NCBI RefSeq assembly: GCF_030867145.1
Contig: NC_134454.1
Coordinates: forward strand, 51,270,830-51,334,829
DNA length: 64,000 bases
Source of the DNA: Opisthocomus hoazin
Taxonomy: Eukaryota > Chordata > Aves > Opisthocomiformes > Opisthocomidae
Direction of reading: 5' to 3'
The notes under the pieces are model-generated. The model was not told the origin of the DNA, did no database searches, and was given only the letters and a program-made list of their open reading frames with translations. How positions within the stretch are numbered: the stretch's first letter is position 1; every line of letters starts with the position of its first letter. A program made the position numbers and the translations under genes. Positions 10,701 to 37,508 of the stretch are shown in pieces.

Positions 10701-13700
10701 AAGTGCAGACCTAGTTTTCTGTGTACAGGTATTCTCTCCACATTTGTATCTTTGCATTTCTAGATACATATTTACATAACATACGGATTATATTTTTGAG
10801 CACTCCTTTCAGCAACATATTGTTTACAAGAGAAAAAGGGGTTTTTATCATCATCTTTCCCACTTGTGCTGTACTTTACATTCGACTTGTTTCTAAATAA
10901 AATAAACCAAAGCTTTGAGTCAGTTTTCTACCATTTTTTGTTCTGTGAAGATGAAAACAGGTTGGGTAGTGAGTTTTGGTTTTTTTTTGACAGTTCATAT
11001 CAGAATTCAAAGAAGGCACTTTTAAAAGGCGTTTTGATCCCCCAGGTATTAGTTGCAGAGCCATATGAGCAAAGTTGTTTAAAAGTGCAACTACAAAGTC
11101 TAACTGTATACCCTAATCTTGGACCCAGACCTGAGGTTTTTCTCCCTAAGCAAAAACACACGAAGTAAAAGGTAATTTGCCCAAGTGAGACTAGATGAAA
11201 TCAAAGGATTGTCCCTTTAAGAAAAATATATTATCCTTTATCACTCTGAATGGTTGTATTACAGCTCTGCTACTTTTGTGCTTCAGTTGAGGGAGTTACA
11301 GATATTAAACAGAATGGCACATCACAATAGGACATGAAATGAATTATAGCATAATGAGTGAACACATCTACTGCATTATTATACATAGTCACCTTTTATG
11401 TATTATGTAAACGAACCCAATTTGAGAGATCTAGCTCATTTTTCATTTCAAAAGAATTTTGTAGAGAACTGTTAGTGTCAATTATATCCGTATCAAATAG
11501 CAGATTTTCTGAAAGCTGCAAGGTGCAGGAGGGCCAAGCAGTGGTAAGTACATCGCCAGTCACTTGGACAGCACTCCTCTTAATATACAGCAACAAAAAG
11601 CAGCAACAACAAATTTCAACCCTGTTTTGCTATCCAGCAGCATAACCACTCTGCTTGGGATAAATGACAACGCAGTGTCAGGACTGACAGACTACACAGA
11701 GGTCTTACCAGTGCCTTGGGAGGATCTTCACAGCTATACCCACCATTCTATTTTACAGGTAGCTGCTTGCACTGATGAAGGGTTTTTATTCAGTGAAACT
11801 GGTGTCCTGTGGAAAATAAGGCAAAGCAAAGTGGAACAAAACATTCCTTTCTAGCAGCAAACACCATTCCCAGCAGTAGCTTACAAAAATTACATGGCCT
11901 GCAGCAAAGAGGGAGGCAGGTTAAAACTGATTGCATCTTTAAAATGAGATGACATTTTTTTCAGGATTTTGTTATTTCTTCTCAGAACAAAGCAGCATCA
12001 GATTCTTCAGTTATCAGACACATGTTCCAGACAATGCCTAGGCCACCCATAGACCATCCTGCACAAGCTCAAACCTATGTCCATCAAACTCTACAGATGC
12101 TTATACAGAAAATAATATTCTACCCTAACTTCTTGAAGTATAATGGCTTGTAAGACCTTGTGATAATTCAGTTATGGAAGAAAAGAGCTCAGCCATAAAT
12201 AAGCTATCAGAAATACATAACAAACAATGGAAATTGTACTTTATACGTGGTGTCTCCAAATGAAAATGATAGCTTCTTTTTTGTTCCAGGTAAAATATTT
12301 GGTTTACATATCTCACTCCTTTGTAGCTTACTGCACGCAACCGAAAGGACTATGGGATAGGTGAAACACTTAAATAGGCTAATCATTTTTATACAGCTGA
12401 TAGTGTTTAATAACGGCAAGAAATATAGTTCTCTTTAGAGGAATAAGTTCAGAATCTTTTATCTACTGAAAACCAAATACATTTTAAGGAAATTATAAAT
12501 ATTCCTTTTATCTTACCATGATAAAGAGATTTGCTGCAAACATTAACTAACGTACCTACTCACCACACATAATTTATAACAGAGGAAGAGCTTGAAATGC
12601 TTTTATGTAAACAATCACAGATTTTTCCTATGGTTACTAAAAGGCTGTTTAAAACTCTTTAGTAGCAGGAGACCTTGAAAAACACTGTTTCTAGAAAATC
12701 TCAGTGTTTCCTTTAACTTCGCACAATATTTACCCTGCTGACACCATTTCTGTCTCAAATCCTTACATAAACAATGTCTGTAATAAAAGCAAATATATTT
12801 TTACCAGTTTCACATAAAGCAGACCTTGGAATAGAAATGCAAGCACAGATACTGGTGTAAAGTAATGGAAGCATCTTCCAACTCCTAGAGCTCATGAAAT
12901 ACCTTCAGCTGTCTCCATTCACAGAAAATGCCGCATTTACCCTAACTGACAGAACAGAAAATATACAGGACTCTGAATGTCATACAACAACCAGACTTCC
13001 ATAACTACCACCACCTGTTGATATAACTGATGAGCAAGGATGCACTCGAAAGAAACAAAGACACACAGTTACACACTTGCTTTATGCCTTCTATTCACCT
13101 AGCAATGTCTCAAGAAGGCTTTAAACTACAACGCAATATTTTGTCAAAGTTCACCCATCCAGAATCTGGGTTCAGAAAAGGAGAAACGAGACTCCAGCTG
13201 TGATAATCTATTTATCAGAAGGATGTTTAGAGACTCAGAGTAAACTTAATATTTGAAGTTTCTGGTCTGCTTGAGAAACCTCCCTGTTACATTAAGTCCT
13301 CCTAAGAGGCTGGTACCTCCAAGAGTAACATCATAGTGTGCAGCAAACACCAACTGACAGACACTACGACATCCCTCAGGAAGGTACCTCATTTTATACA
13401 TGTTTCTGCATAATGAGACACAACATGCTAGAGTTCTGGATTCTAGAATATCTAAGACATGTCAGGTTTTCACACTAGCCTGTCTTTTGATCTCAAATTT
13501 CATGAAGCAGGTATGTTAAAAAGATGTTTCTCTCCTTTATGTAATCTTTCACAGAAATAATGTTAAATAGTCCCTAAGTAAAAGATAATAGTTACACTTC
13601 CCACGTCTAATCCATAGATATCGAAGTGTCTCATAAAGAAGCATATTTATCCACTATATTTTAATAAGGCATAAAAGCCAAGTTAAAATAGCTTCATAGA

Positions 13701-16700
13701 AAAATTTCCACAGGTTTCAGTGGAAGACATTATCAGGATATTTGATTAGGAGCCACTGTGGAATAACTGATCCGTCAAGGCCATTACAGAAAAAAGAAGC
13801 ATGATTTACATCAGAGTCTAATATTCCACTATCCAACTGAAGTCACAGTTGTTGGCATATGTAACGTAACAGAAAGCAACATGAAACATGCTTTTAAGAT
13901 CTTCTAGTTTGGCTGGAATAGGATTGCAGGAGTTCATGTTATGTCTCCTAACCCCCAAGACAGCAAAAAAAGAGTCCCAGACCCACCGTAACGAATCGAT
14001 ATGAATACTTATTACAACAATCAACTGTAAAACAGATCAAAAATTGGCAACTAGTTCAGAGGGACCTTCCGGCCCATGATTCAGTCTAGATCTCTAGAAC
14101 CAGCAACCAGGACACAACTTTATCTGTGTTCTGGTAAAGCATGAAGATCACAGAGAGGTCCAGGCACTGCACACACACAAGAGGACACAACACTCATATC
14201 CAAAGAGGCCGTAACCTAGGAAACAAGGGGGGAGAAAACCTCGAGTACACAGATGTGTATCTGACGGCTAGGGTCAATAGCCTGAGACGTCAGCAATAGC
14301 CACAGCACAAGCTCTTGCTCTGAGTCCACAGATCAGAAGACTGAACACCAGTGCCTATCTCACCCAGGGTCATGCCCAGGGTGCCCTCATGGGGTAAGAA
14401 AGCTTGTCATTTCAGCAGAAACTGAGCTCTGAGTCATGAGAAAGCTTCCAGATGAAAATTTGTATAAAATATAACTTTCAATTTTAAAAGTGAATTAGTA
14501 TTAATTATCCAAGCTTTTCCATAAATGAAAAACAGAACACTTTCTATGAGTTACTTTTCTCTTGTTTGGGGGTCTTTAGTTTTTTCTCAAGTTGGGCTAA
14601 TAAATAGGGCTATACAGCATATACACTGTGACTGCGTAGCTTGAACAGTTAATCTGGAATATGAATGCATTTTTTTTCCCTAAAGAATTTGTCACAAACG
14701 AACACTGGGCTAGGGCCACATAGAGATGTGGGGCAAAACGCAGAAAAAGGAAATATTTTCCTTTACCTCCAATCCCGTATCTTTTGAACAAATTTAGTAG
14801 CATTCTTTAAGGAATTAACTCTCTTGCACTCTGTTATTCAATTATGCCAGTCCTCACAAAAAGTAAAAACAATAATGAAAAGATTTCTAGTTTTTGTTGA
14901 GCTGCAAGCACAGCAAACACAGATATCGCCAAGCTGCTGAGAGGCTTTCGTTGAACACAATAGAGATCTGTCCCAAGAAGCTGAAGGGTCTACATTAAAC
15001 CTTTTTTTATTTTTTTTAATAGAAAAAGATTATCAGGACACGATATAGAAGACAAAATCCCTTTCCCAAAAGACTCACTGAGACTATAGCTCAGAGAAAG
15101 GGCATGTCTCAAACGAGGTGGTGGCTGAGAGAAAAGCCCTTGTAAGGAGTCAGCATGCTCCCATTTCACAACAAATCCAGGCCACAATTGTTTTAGATGT
15201 TTTAGGACAAAAGCAGACTTCCTTGCCTCATTGCCATTACCACAGGCATGAGAATGCCCTTAAGGCTCGAAGTCATAGAGCTGCAGGTGAGATGCATTGG
15301 GAGGAGATTACAAGATCGCGTAAGGGTGAAAGCCATACAGAATGCTCCTGAAGTCAAAGTCCCTCTGTACCCAGACAGCTAGTACCACCAGGCAGAAAAG
15401 ACTCATGTCCTCAAGTCTCACATATTTCAGTGCCACCAAGGTGGGTCAATGTTACAGCAAGAGATAATAAGAGAAACTTAAATGTCCTATGATCATTTCA
15501 CACCCTTCTTTCTCAAGAAATCTTACTGCTGCAGTGTGAACAACTGGATTGGGAAACAGATGATAATCACAAGGGATTATCAAAACCTGTTCATGTGACC
15601 AAATGCATCACGAAACACGTCCCTACCAACAAGAAGAAGTAGCTATCCTATATTTTCAAAATAATATATAGTTACTTACCCCTTAAGTGTGTGTGCTTCC
15701 TCTGCTAAGTAGCTGCCTCCCACCAGTCCCGCAACAGCTGGAATCCGGTAATAAATAAAGTTTTGCCTGGACTGTGCCTGTGGTTTGGATGAAGATGCTG
15801 TATAAACGTTACTAGTTATTTTAGGTAATTCCCTAAGGGAAAGCTGCTGTAAATGATGTCAGGAGTAAATGTTACCACATAGCCAGCAGTAGCCACGTTA
15901 TCCTTTTAGGTCCCCAGAAAAGTGTCCAGCAGTCTCCTCTCACAAGCCATTGCAACAGAGTGATTAAAAGCTAACACAGGAGCAGCCAAGCACAGGTGCC
16001 TCTGCTCTATTATGTATATTCAAGGTGCAGGAAAACAGATGGTTGTTCTTGTCTTTTGATTTGTTGGGTTTCTTGTGTTGTTTTTTTTTTTTTAATGTGG
16101 CAGGTATAGTCAGCCTCATGACTATGTTCCACATAAGAAAATTCAGCCATCCACTTGTTTAATTTCTTCTGGGTGTTCCCATTCCGACCTGCTGCATTCC
16201 AGTTGGGTACCGTTCCAGGTACCTACCTTCAATTCCATCAGACTTTTTTTTTTCATACTAAAACTGGTGTAAGGTGACACAAAACTTAGTTCACAATTTT
16301 CTTTTTTTCTCTTACCACTGCACATTGATACATCAAACAAATTCTTTGAAAACCTATGCAGGATGTCTGACACCGATTTCTCTTGTGGGCTGATGCTCAG
16401 CTTCAGAAAATACTATGTTTGAAAAGGCAAAAAAAAGAGGAGGGAAAAAGAAAGAAGAAATTAGGTTAGTTGATGTGAAACAACTCTCACGGTGATTCAC
16501 CACAGCTGTACATGCATTTTCACATTGTTCCAGCTGCAGACTCACCCAGCCCGAACTATACAAATACTTGTGGCATGATCAGAAATCTTCCTTTTGCTAG
16601 GCATTGAGAAAAGAAATGCCTGATCTAGAAGACAAGGCTGGTAAAAACTAGACTGGTGTGAGAATGCTGCCTGTGTTTCATATGGAACAATATGGCTTTT

Positions 16701-17460
16701 AATACCATTTTCCCTTCTCCTCCTGACACGGTAAGTGAAAGGATCCTCAGAAATCCTTGTCCTCAAGCCACATCTCTCACAGCAGTGCACAGTAGCAGCC
16801 AATACAACTGACTACGCCGAGCTGCAATCATTTGTCTCCCTCCTGTGCAGCCAAAATCACTTTCTCGCTATTATTCTGAACAGCTTACAGCTACCAGTCT
16901 GCATAGCTGCAGTCTGGGATACTCCACCAAACAAATCCAAGTGCTACGGACACAACCAGCGACAGATATGGAGAAGCAGCATCTGCCCTATGTCCAAGTT
17001 CAAAAAAATCCAAACACTTTGAGTTATTAAAGAAGCCAGATCACCCGTCTGAGCTGATGCAGTACAAACCCAATGAGTCCAAGTAGGCTGGAACACGCTG
17101 CATTAGAGCTTGCATAATGTGCAGCTTTCCTTTTAACTATTGTTTTCAGATAAGCAGTGTCATAACAAACAGACCTAGGGAGAACTGCTCATTTTTCAGC
17201 TGCAGAGAAACACTCCAAGTGAGTGTTTTCTGTTTGACAGCCCTTCTCTCCCACTCTCTTCACCCACTTTCTTCTCCCTCCCTCACACCAAACTTCTTTT
17301 TAAAATAAACATTCCTTCTTTCCGTTACCATTATACATCCTTTATACATGCAGGTCAAGTATGTAGGAAGGACAGGAAGAGACCTACGGGCGGACACCAA
17401 TGCTCTGCTATGACACACACCTCTTCATAAATGTATCTTAGAAGGAGTCTGCTTTTTTCT
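7748..17460. other. Intergenic region downstream of TLE4, no gene recognised
   Basis: Nearly 10 kb of AT-rich DNA without a supportable gene. Only homopolymer tracts stand out, for example 26 T at 9481-9506. Open frames are below about 100 codons and lack recognisable domains or splice context. The DNA lies beyond the inferred TLE4 3' end, between it and the retroelement cluster. Confidence 0.5.
9481..9506. repeat. Poly(T) homopolymer
   Basis: About 26 consecutive T bases on the plus strand. On the minus strand this is a poly(A), which could be the tail of an old retrocopy lying to the right, but the adjacent sequence shows no recognisable source gene. Confidence 0.8.
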
Positions 17461-17999
17461 CAGTGGTCTCTGGATTGGTAACCCGGTCCAGGGCCTCCCT
17501 GCTCTGACGGGAGCCTCTTTAAATCCAGGCCACACTGTTTTCCTCACTTGTTTTTTGAGCTAGCATTATCTTTCAGTTGTGATACCTTTTCATCCTTGAT
17601 GAACAGACATTTGAAGCATTTTTAAATGACAGTCGTATCTGCTTTTTGTCTGCCACTTTGCTAGATTAAAAGGATATAGTCTTTTCTTACACGACACATT
17701 CTCCATCCCCTTGATTTTCCAGTCTGCCCAGTAGGCCTTTCTTCCTATCAGTCCCATTTTCAATTAAGTTTTTTGAACACGGGTGACCAGGTTTGTACTC
17801 ACTATTCCAGGCAAGGTCTCGCCAGTGCCTTGTATAATGCCAGCAATACTTCCCTACCTCTGCTGTAAATGCCTCTCCTGACACATCCTAGATCACATTT
17901 GTCTTTTTCATGGCTATCTCCCGCTGGTACGCCGAGCCCAGCTAGGACTCACAGCTCCTTCTCCTCCTCCGTCATTTCCAGCTGATGAGCACCTGTGAA
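17461..17999 (-). repeat. Ancient degenerate interspersed repeat, CR1/L3-like
   Basis: Phrases such as TATTCCAGGCAAGGTCTCGCC, the CCAGTGCCTTGTATAATG stretch and CCTTCTCCTCCTCCGTCA match the pattern of an old repeat abundant in turtles, crocodilians and birds. I recall it as CR1/L3-related, read on the opposite strand. No open frame survives. Family name, strand and edges come from memory and are uncertain. Confidence 0.4.
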
Positions 18000-20900
18000 A
18001 CTTGGTAAAGCAGAAGGGTCAGCTAGACAGAGGACTGCTCCTACAGCATCTCTTTATTTAAGGCTGCTCAGAGGAAGAAAGAGGCATAAATGAGTCTGTA
18101 ACAGCTGTCACAGCAGCTAAATCCTGAGAATGCTTCCCATTCCCATTCGCCGAGCAACCCCCCGAGATCAAGACCAAGCCACAAGCAACAGCATCTCTTG
18201 AGTGCTGAACATCAGCTTCAGCAAGGTTCTCAGTGGGGGAGGAAGGAGTGAAAAAACAGCACCAGAGTCACACATAGCCCCCAAAAACCTAAAACTGATA
18301 TGACGTACAGAAGCTATTCCGACAGTTTCTTAAAAGCCTGAATGATATAAGCTAATCTGCAACAGAGGTGGGAATTTTTTTAATCAGGCAAAGATGTGTG
18401 CATAGCTAAATGGGAGGATGACATGAATGTTGCTTTAGAAAAAATTTTGATTGAAATACTAACATCACTGTCCACATTTAGGAGCTTATACTGTAAAATG
18501 AGCAGATTTTTTTGTATAATATTGCTTTGTGTGTTGGAGACGAGAAAGCCTGCTAACTATCCTCATTCTTTCAACATCACTATTTTTTGTAAGATGGGTA
18601 GCCATGCCATCATTAGTATCACAACAGGATTCATGTTTGTTTATTCTGCAAGGAATGTAAATCGGACTTCATACCTAACACCTTAAAGCTATGCTGAAAC
18701 ACAAGGAATTCTATTATCTTTATACCACGTATTTTTGGATTTTTTTTCTCCCTGCTCCAGCAGAAGACTGACAGTTTATAGCGCAGTGGTGCAACTGCCT
18801 CATTTGCACACTTACAGTTCTTGATAAGGGGTTGAAATGCTTGATTCCCCAGAGGTCCTCTGTTCTTTCCTCAACATAAAATGTCTTCCTATATTTCGAT
18901 ACAGCTATGAGAAATTTTTCTAAATAACAGATATCTAGCCATTAGACAATGCCTTTCATGCAGAAGAATGCCACAGAGGGCTCACACAATTCATTTCAGC
19001 ACACGCCAGGCAGCAGAGAGCAGAGCCTGGAACCAGAAGCGGAGCAGCCTCATCCCACGTGGCCCCTCCTGCTCGTGGCCCTGGGACTTGACTCATCCCT
19101 ATGCACCATTCCTTGCATCAAATGGATCCTAAATCACAGTAGAAAAAAATCAAAACAGAATAGTTGAAACCCCTCAAAGTTCTGCTAAGCTATAGTGGAA
19201 AGACATCCAAATGCGTTCAAATATACTGTTAAAAATCTGAATTGCTTTTGCTCAGGAAATGAGGTAACACCTTTGACCACCACACTGACTTTTTTTGTAC
19301 ATCAATAGCACTGTCTAAAACCTGGCTTTTAACAACAGCCATATAACCCATCCCTGTTTATAGCGTTACTGTGAATTGTGCCATGGCACATTTGTTATAA
19401 AGTTCTTCAATAATGACAATAAACCCAAGACAATTACTCCTCCATGCACTAGGGTTGGGGTATTTTCTAAAGAACAGCTTTGATTGAAAGGTAAAGATTA
19501 GCTTTAAATTCCTCCACTCCTTCTTTTATTTGAATATGAAAAGAAGATGTAATACAGATGCTTACCTTGATATGACATTAAAAGACGGTTTGGGTCAATA
19601 TAATTCCTGTAGAACAGCAGAATTTTTTTAAAAATCCTTAAATATTTGTACTCACTGATTTTACCCTTCAGATGCATTTTAGCATTCTAGGGTAATCGGC
19701 TAAGTCCAAATCACAGATGCAGAAGTAACTACTAGACCATCTCTCCCTTAATGTGCATACTATGCATACAACATCACAGCTTAATCTCCCCCAAAACAAG
19801 GGAAAATGTACTTCTGCAACAACGTTCTAGAACGTAACCGTGTGAGTCAAAATGACCTCCCAGAAGAGCTTCCTTGTACTTGACAGCAGGTTTATGGACA
19901 TGTTGTAAATGTCAGACTACATCATTTTTAATCATAAAAAAAGACACTATAATACTGTTTCCTTGTAACCAGGACAGAAAATCATTTGGTAGGAGTAAGA
20001 ACATTTATTGGTTTTGACATAAAAATTTCTTGCTGTGAGGTGGAAACGCTGTACTCCAAATACCGGAAGAAACGTGAAATCTCAAGGGTTATGTTCAGTA
20101 ACTCTTGGTTCAAAAGAAGACGCAGCAGGTGCATTATTTAAGAGCTTGTCAGAGATGATCTTCCACAGCACACTACTCCAGGATTCATCTCCTGCTATGC
20201 CTGGGAAGGGAACTCTAATGTAAACATGTGGCAGAACTGGCTGGCTGCACATCAAGTCCATACTGCCCAACCCTCTCCAGTACCACTGTGGTGACTACAA
20301 AATGTCAGCATCAGAAAAGGTCTTCAGTACTGAATGCAACTCCTCCTCCCACATACCCCACGAAAGAGCAGTTCTTTGGATGAGTTGTTCAGAGTGCACT
20401 TGCTCTGCAAAACTCAAAGCGATAATTTTCTCAGTAGCCACACGATGTTTTAAAGCGTGTTTCACATTGCTGTATTCCGTGCTAATTCAGTGTCACAAAG
20501 ATGTAGTATATTCAGTGCAAATGAGAAACAGTTGCAGCCCAAGTTACTGCTTTGAATTTCCTGACTCCTGCACATACAAAACCTTGAGCATATTTTATTT
20601 AACAATTTTTTTTTTGGCTTTTTATTCTGTCAGCCCATAAATCCTTGAGTAGAAGCTAGTAACATCAGGATTTCAGCAGGGATGATCACAAATAAACATG
20701 GTAGAAGAAATATAGAAGAGGCTCAAACGATCAAACTGTTCAAACCAAACCAAACCAAAAAAACCTAATCCAAATTGGTTGATTGGGTCCTCTATGCCTT
20801 AGACCAGTGAGACAGATTTTCAGCTGTGTAAGCCATGGGAGTGGTGTTGCCTTCAGCACAGACGAGCTCATTCGCACAAAGGATCTGACCTGTGTTTCTG

Positions 20901-22999
20901 CAGAAGACACTCCAGGCATAGGCAGACCTGCATACATACCTTCCTGTTTCTCTCACACACCCATAAACATTTCAGGAAGAAGGAATTTCATTTGTGTTGT
21001 GGGTGCCAAAGTAAGAAAAAAAACAACAGAAAATCCAATTTTAACTACTCCAGTACAAAATTAAAAATCCCTCATACAGGAAAATCACAGCCAGTTATAC
21101 TTTTTTTCTTTTTTTACGTGAGTAGCTTCAAAAGCAACAGAAAAGAAAAATAACTTTCAGCTAAGAACAAGTAGGAGAAATAAAATTTCAAATTGCGTAT
21201 TTTTAGAAAATATTATTTTGATGGAAATTGCTCCCCTTAAACATGTCTCTACTGGTCAGTCGAAATGGCTTTCCTAATGTATTATTGCACTACATGACAT
21301 TTGAAAGGGGAAGAATACAGAGAAAGCAATGGTTGTACCTTGGAGTATGCTGGCCACGTGTCTGCGGCACAAAAAGCATCTGTAACAAAACATTTTGCAC
21401 AAACTTGCGCTCTGCAGTGGCAAGAGAAACTAAAGCGTGAAAAAGGAAGCTGATCCTATGTATGCTCAACTGAAGAACAGAAAGTAGCTCTGTACCATCT
21501 CCCACTTGCACTGAACCCTGAAGGGGAAAAAAATTAGGATGATTACACATTTAACTGCAGTAATCCTGGATTAAAGCATTTAATTCCTAGACTGTTTACG
21601 AGCCATCAATACAAACATTAATAAGCAGATATATGGCAGGCTGCTTTAAAAGTATATTACTTGTCTGTCAAAACTAGCTCTGGTACAAATTCAGTAGTAT
21701 GCAGTGTTTCATTCTTTTTAAAGGCAGGCTTTATCTTAGGTGTTTTAAGTAATCTCTTATGCCTGAACTACAGTATAAAAATATAACATCCTCTACAAAC
21801 ATTAAGTAGGCGGTTTCTCTTTTGTTAGTAAATGGAGTACACCCTAGCCTTTTCAATTTTTGAATGGCTTTGAAAATAAAAGGTGTCTCCAACATAATAA
21901 TTGTAACAGTTAAATTATATCTCTTCAGACAAGAGTAACAATTAACAGAAAGCATCTATACCATGTTTACCTTTATAAAGCATTATTGTACTAAGTAGCA
22001 CAGAGCCTCAATAAGACTGAAAACACACATTATTCTGGGGGACATCTGGAAAACTCCTCACCATTAACTCTAAGAAAACTGATAGCTCTGAGGGAAACTT
22101 GCACCTACCCTCTCCTCCATCAACAAGTTATTACCCAGTCACTCACAGTACAGGTAAATGACCTCATCAGCTTGAGCCTTGTTTTGGCATTTCAAAAACC
22201 CCCCAAAATTTCTCAGCCCATATTCACATACCAGCATTTGCCACGAGCTGGCTCATCGCAGGAGGACAGGCTTACACACCTGCGAATTTCCAACACACAC
22301 TATGTCACTTTTCATAAATGGGTTACAGGAGAAATATTAATTCCAGTTTCCCCTTGGATTTTTTCCTTTTCCATTCCTCCTGTTATGAATAGCACAACTC
22401 CTTCCACCCCGCACTCCCAACCCCCAACAGCATATACATTAATTTCCCCTACTTCACTTTAACCTGTTGTCTTAACTCAGTGGAAGCCGGGTTAAATTCT
22501 TGATCTAAAACCAACTGCAGTCAAGATCAGCCTTTCTATGGGCATTAATAGGTTTTAGCTCTGGATGGGGAAACCCAGGCGTGACGCTCCAGTCCAACAC
22601 CAGTCCCCACGTCCTGCTGAGCTCTGCACACTTCATCAGGCGCAGCAGCAGGAATTGTCCCCAATTCACTCTCTCCACAGTATGGGATAGCATAAAGCTT
22701 TATATCAGATGGGAAACTACACAACGGGAGGTGGCAAACTCTCAGGTGACACGGCCAAAGTCTTGTGGCCGATGCCTCCAAGAGTGCAGAATCACTGCAG
22801 TCAGGTAGCTTGGGAAACTATAAATTCATAGATACTGCTAGCTCAGAGAAATTTGGTGAAACTCCACATTGCCTCTCAAGCGGCAAAACCACAAAGCATC
22901 TACAGGGGCATGCTCTGCAGCTGAATGCCTGTTGCCCTTACAGACAGCATTCTGCACACATAAGTCAGATTATCACACACAAAAAGAATAAGGGAAGGG
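18000..22999. other. Intergenic, no gene recognised
   Basis: AT-rich, unique-looking DNA between the ancient repeat and the probable TLE4 3' UTR. No open frame longer than about 112 codons and no domain signature. Parts could belong to a longer TLE4 3' UTR isoform. Confidence 0.4.
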
Positions 23000-23019
23000 G
23001 AAAAAAATTAGAAAAATGC

Positions 23020-24635
23020 ATCCTAGAAGTTACTTATGTTTAATGCTTAAAAGTCCGAATGCACAAACAATAATCTACCATTATAGAAGTACTGGTGGTC
23101 AATACAATGCATTAGAACTATGTACAATGACACAGTTTAGTATCAAAATCTTTCTACAATGTAGAGTATTACGAAACTGTTAATGACATCAAACACTAAG
23201 CACTTAAGACACCATTTTTTGCTACCACATTTGGAACTTCAATGAACAGTCCATTTTAACTTGCAGCATCAATCCATTTCTAGTATGAAATTAAGTAATC
23301 TTCTACTTATACAATAAGATTTATCTACACGGGTCTTTTGATTTTGATCCATAGCAGCAAAGGCACTGTACATCAGCAGATCCACAGACTTAAAGATTTT
23401 TTTTAAAGCATTCAAAAAAAAAGTCACAGATCATAGTTTAACAGCAACAACAACAACATAAAAAGATAACACGTTGTCTCTGGCACAATGGCTCAGTCTG
23501 CGTCCGTTTTAGGGACATCCAGTCAAGACTTGGATTGAACTGCTGGCGAACAAAGCAAGTCCTTATCCCAATGAGAATCCATTCCTTCTTGTATGTCGGA
23601 ATGAGTACTCTTGTAAATCCTACCTCGGAGGTCATTGCTTTTGTAGTTTGTATATTGGTAGGCATCCATTCTTATTTCAGTGCAGTTTCCAAAGAACATA
23701 TCAAATATTTTTCATAATCTCTTGTAATTGAAAAATTGCCCAAAGACACATATCCCCATTTTCAAGGAAACATTGCAAAAGTTTCCAGAAGTAACAAAGG
23801 TAATTCTTTGAGGCAACTTATTGTATTCTCTACAATATAACAAAGAGAGGTGTTTTAAAAAACCTAGCTTGACACCAAAATGCTTTATGCTTATCAACAG
23901 AAAAGCATTGAGAACAAATCTGTACACAAGATGCTATATTAACATTGCAAATATATAAATTAGCACATTCTTACTTAAAGTGAATTTAATTTAGATGTGA
24001 ACTGAATTTGCCATTCATCACAGGCATGTAGATTACTGGCTACAGTATTTCCTAAGATTCCAAGACTGTCTAAAATAGTTAAGATACAGCATCTTCCCAC
24101 GAAATAATTATACTGTAATAACACTTAGAGGTCTCATCCAAGAACAGGACTAAAAAATATAACAAAGTTGTTTTTCTGGTTTTTTTTTTTTTTAATAGAA
24201 ACTACGAGTCTGCTTAGTGTAACTTTCACTATCTCCTGAACATCCTTCTCCAAGATCCCCAATTTATTCACCTGCAAAAACACAAAGTATACAATGCACC
24301 TTCAAACTAAAGCCGGGCCAGACAGCTTTATTTAGTCGGTTCATTGTTAGAAAGCCTTCTTTAAACAAAATAAATACATTACAGCTATAATACATAATTA
24401 AAGAGTCAAGTTCACTGTTAAGTATGCTCATTCCATCTTCTTCCAAGTAGATAATCTGACAATTTGGTATCACAAGTTCTTAATGAGCATTCACAAATCA
24501 ATAGCAAGTTAAGAAGGTAAAAATAAATTTCACAACTGTGATGAGTGTGTAAGTTCTCAGTTTAGAAAGAAAAAAAAAAAGGAATATACAGCAAAGTGCT
24601 AGGAGAAGGAGTTCTGTCTGCATTCAGATTTGTCT
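23020..24635 (-). other. TLE4: Probable TLE4 3' UTR
   Basis: The DNA directly after the TLE4 stop codon is AT-rich and free of splice structure. Reading leftwards on the minus strand, candidate AATAAA signals occur at 24327-24332 and 24263-24268, and an ATTAAA at 23039-23044. The last is followed on the minus strand by a U- and GU-rich stretch near 22970-22987, which would suit a cleavage site at about 23.02 kb. The true end cannot be set without RNA data; several poly(A) sites may be used. Confidence 0.35.
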
Positions 24636-37508
<12,873 letters not shown>

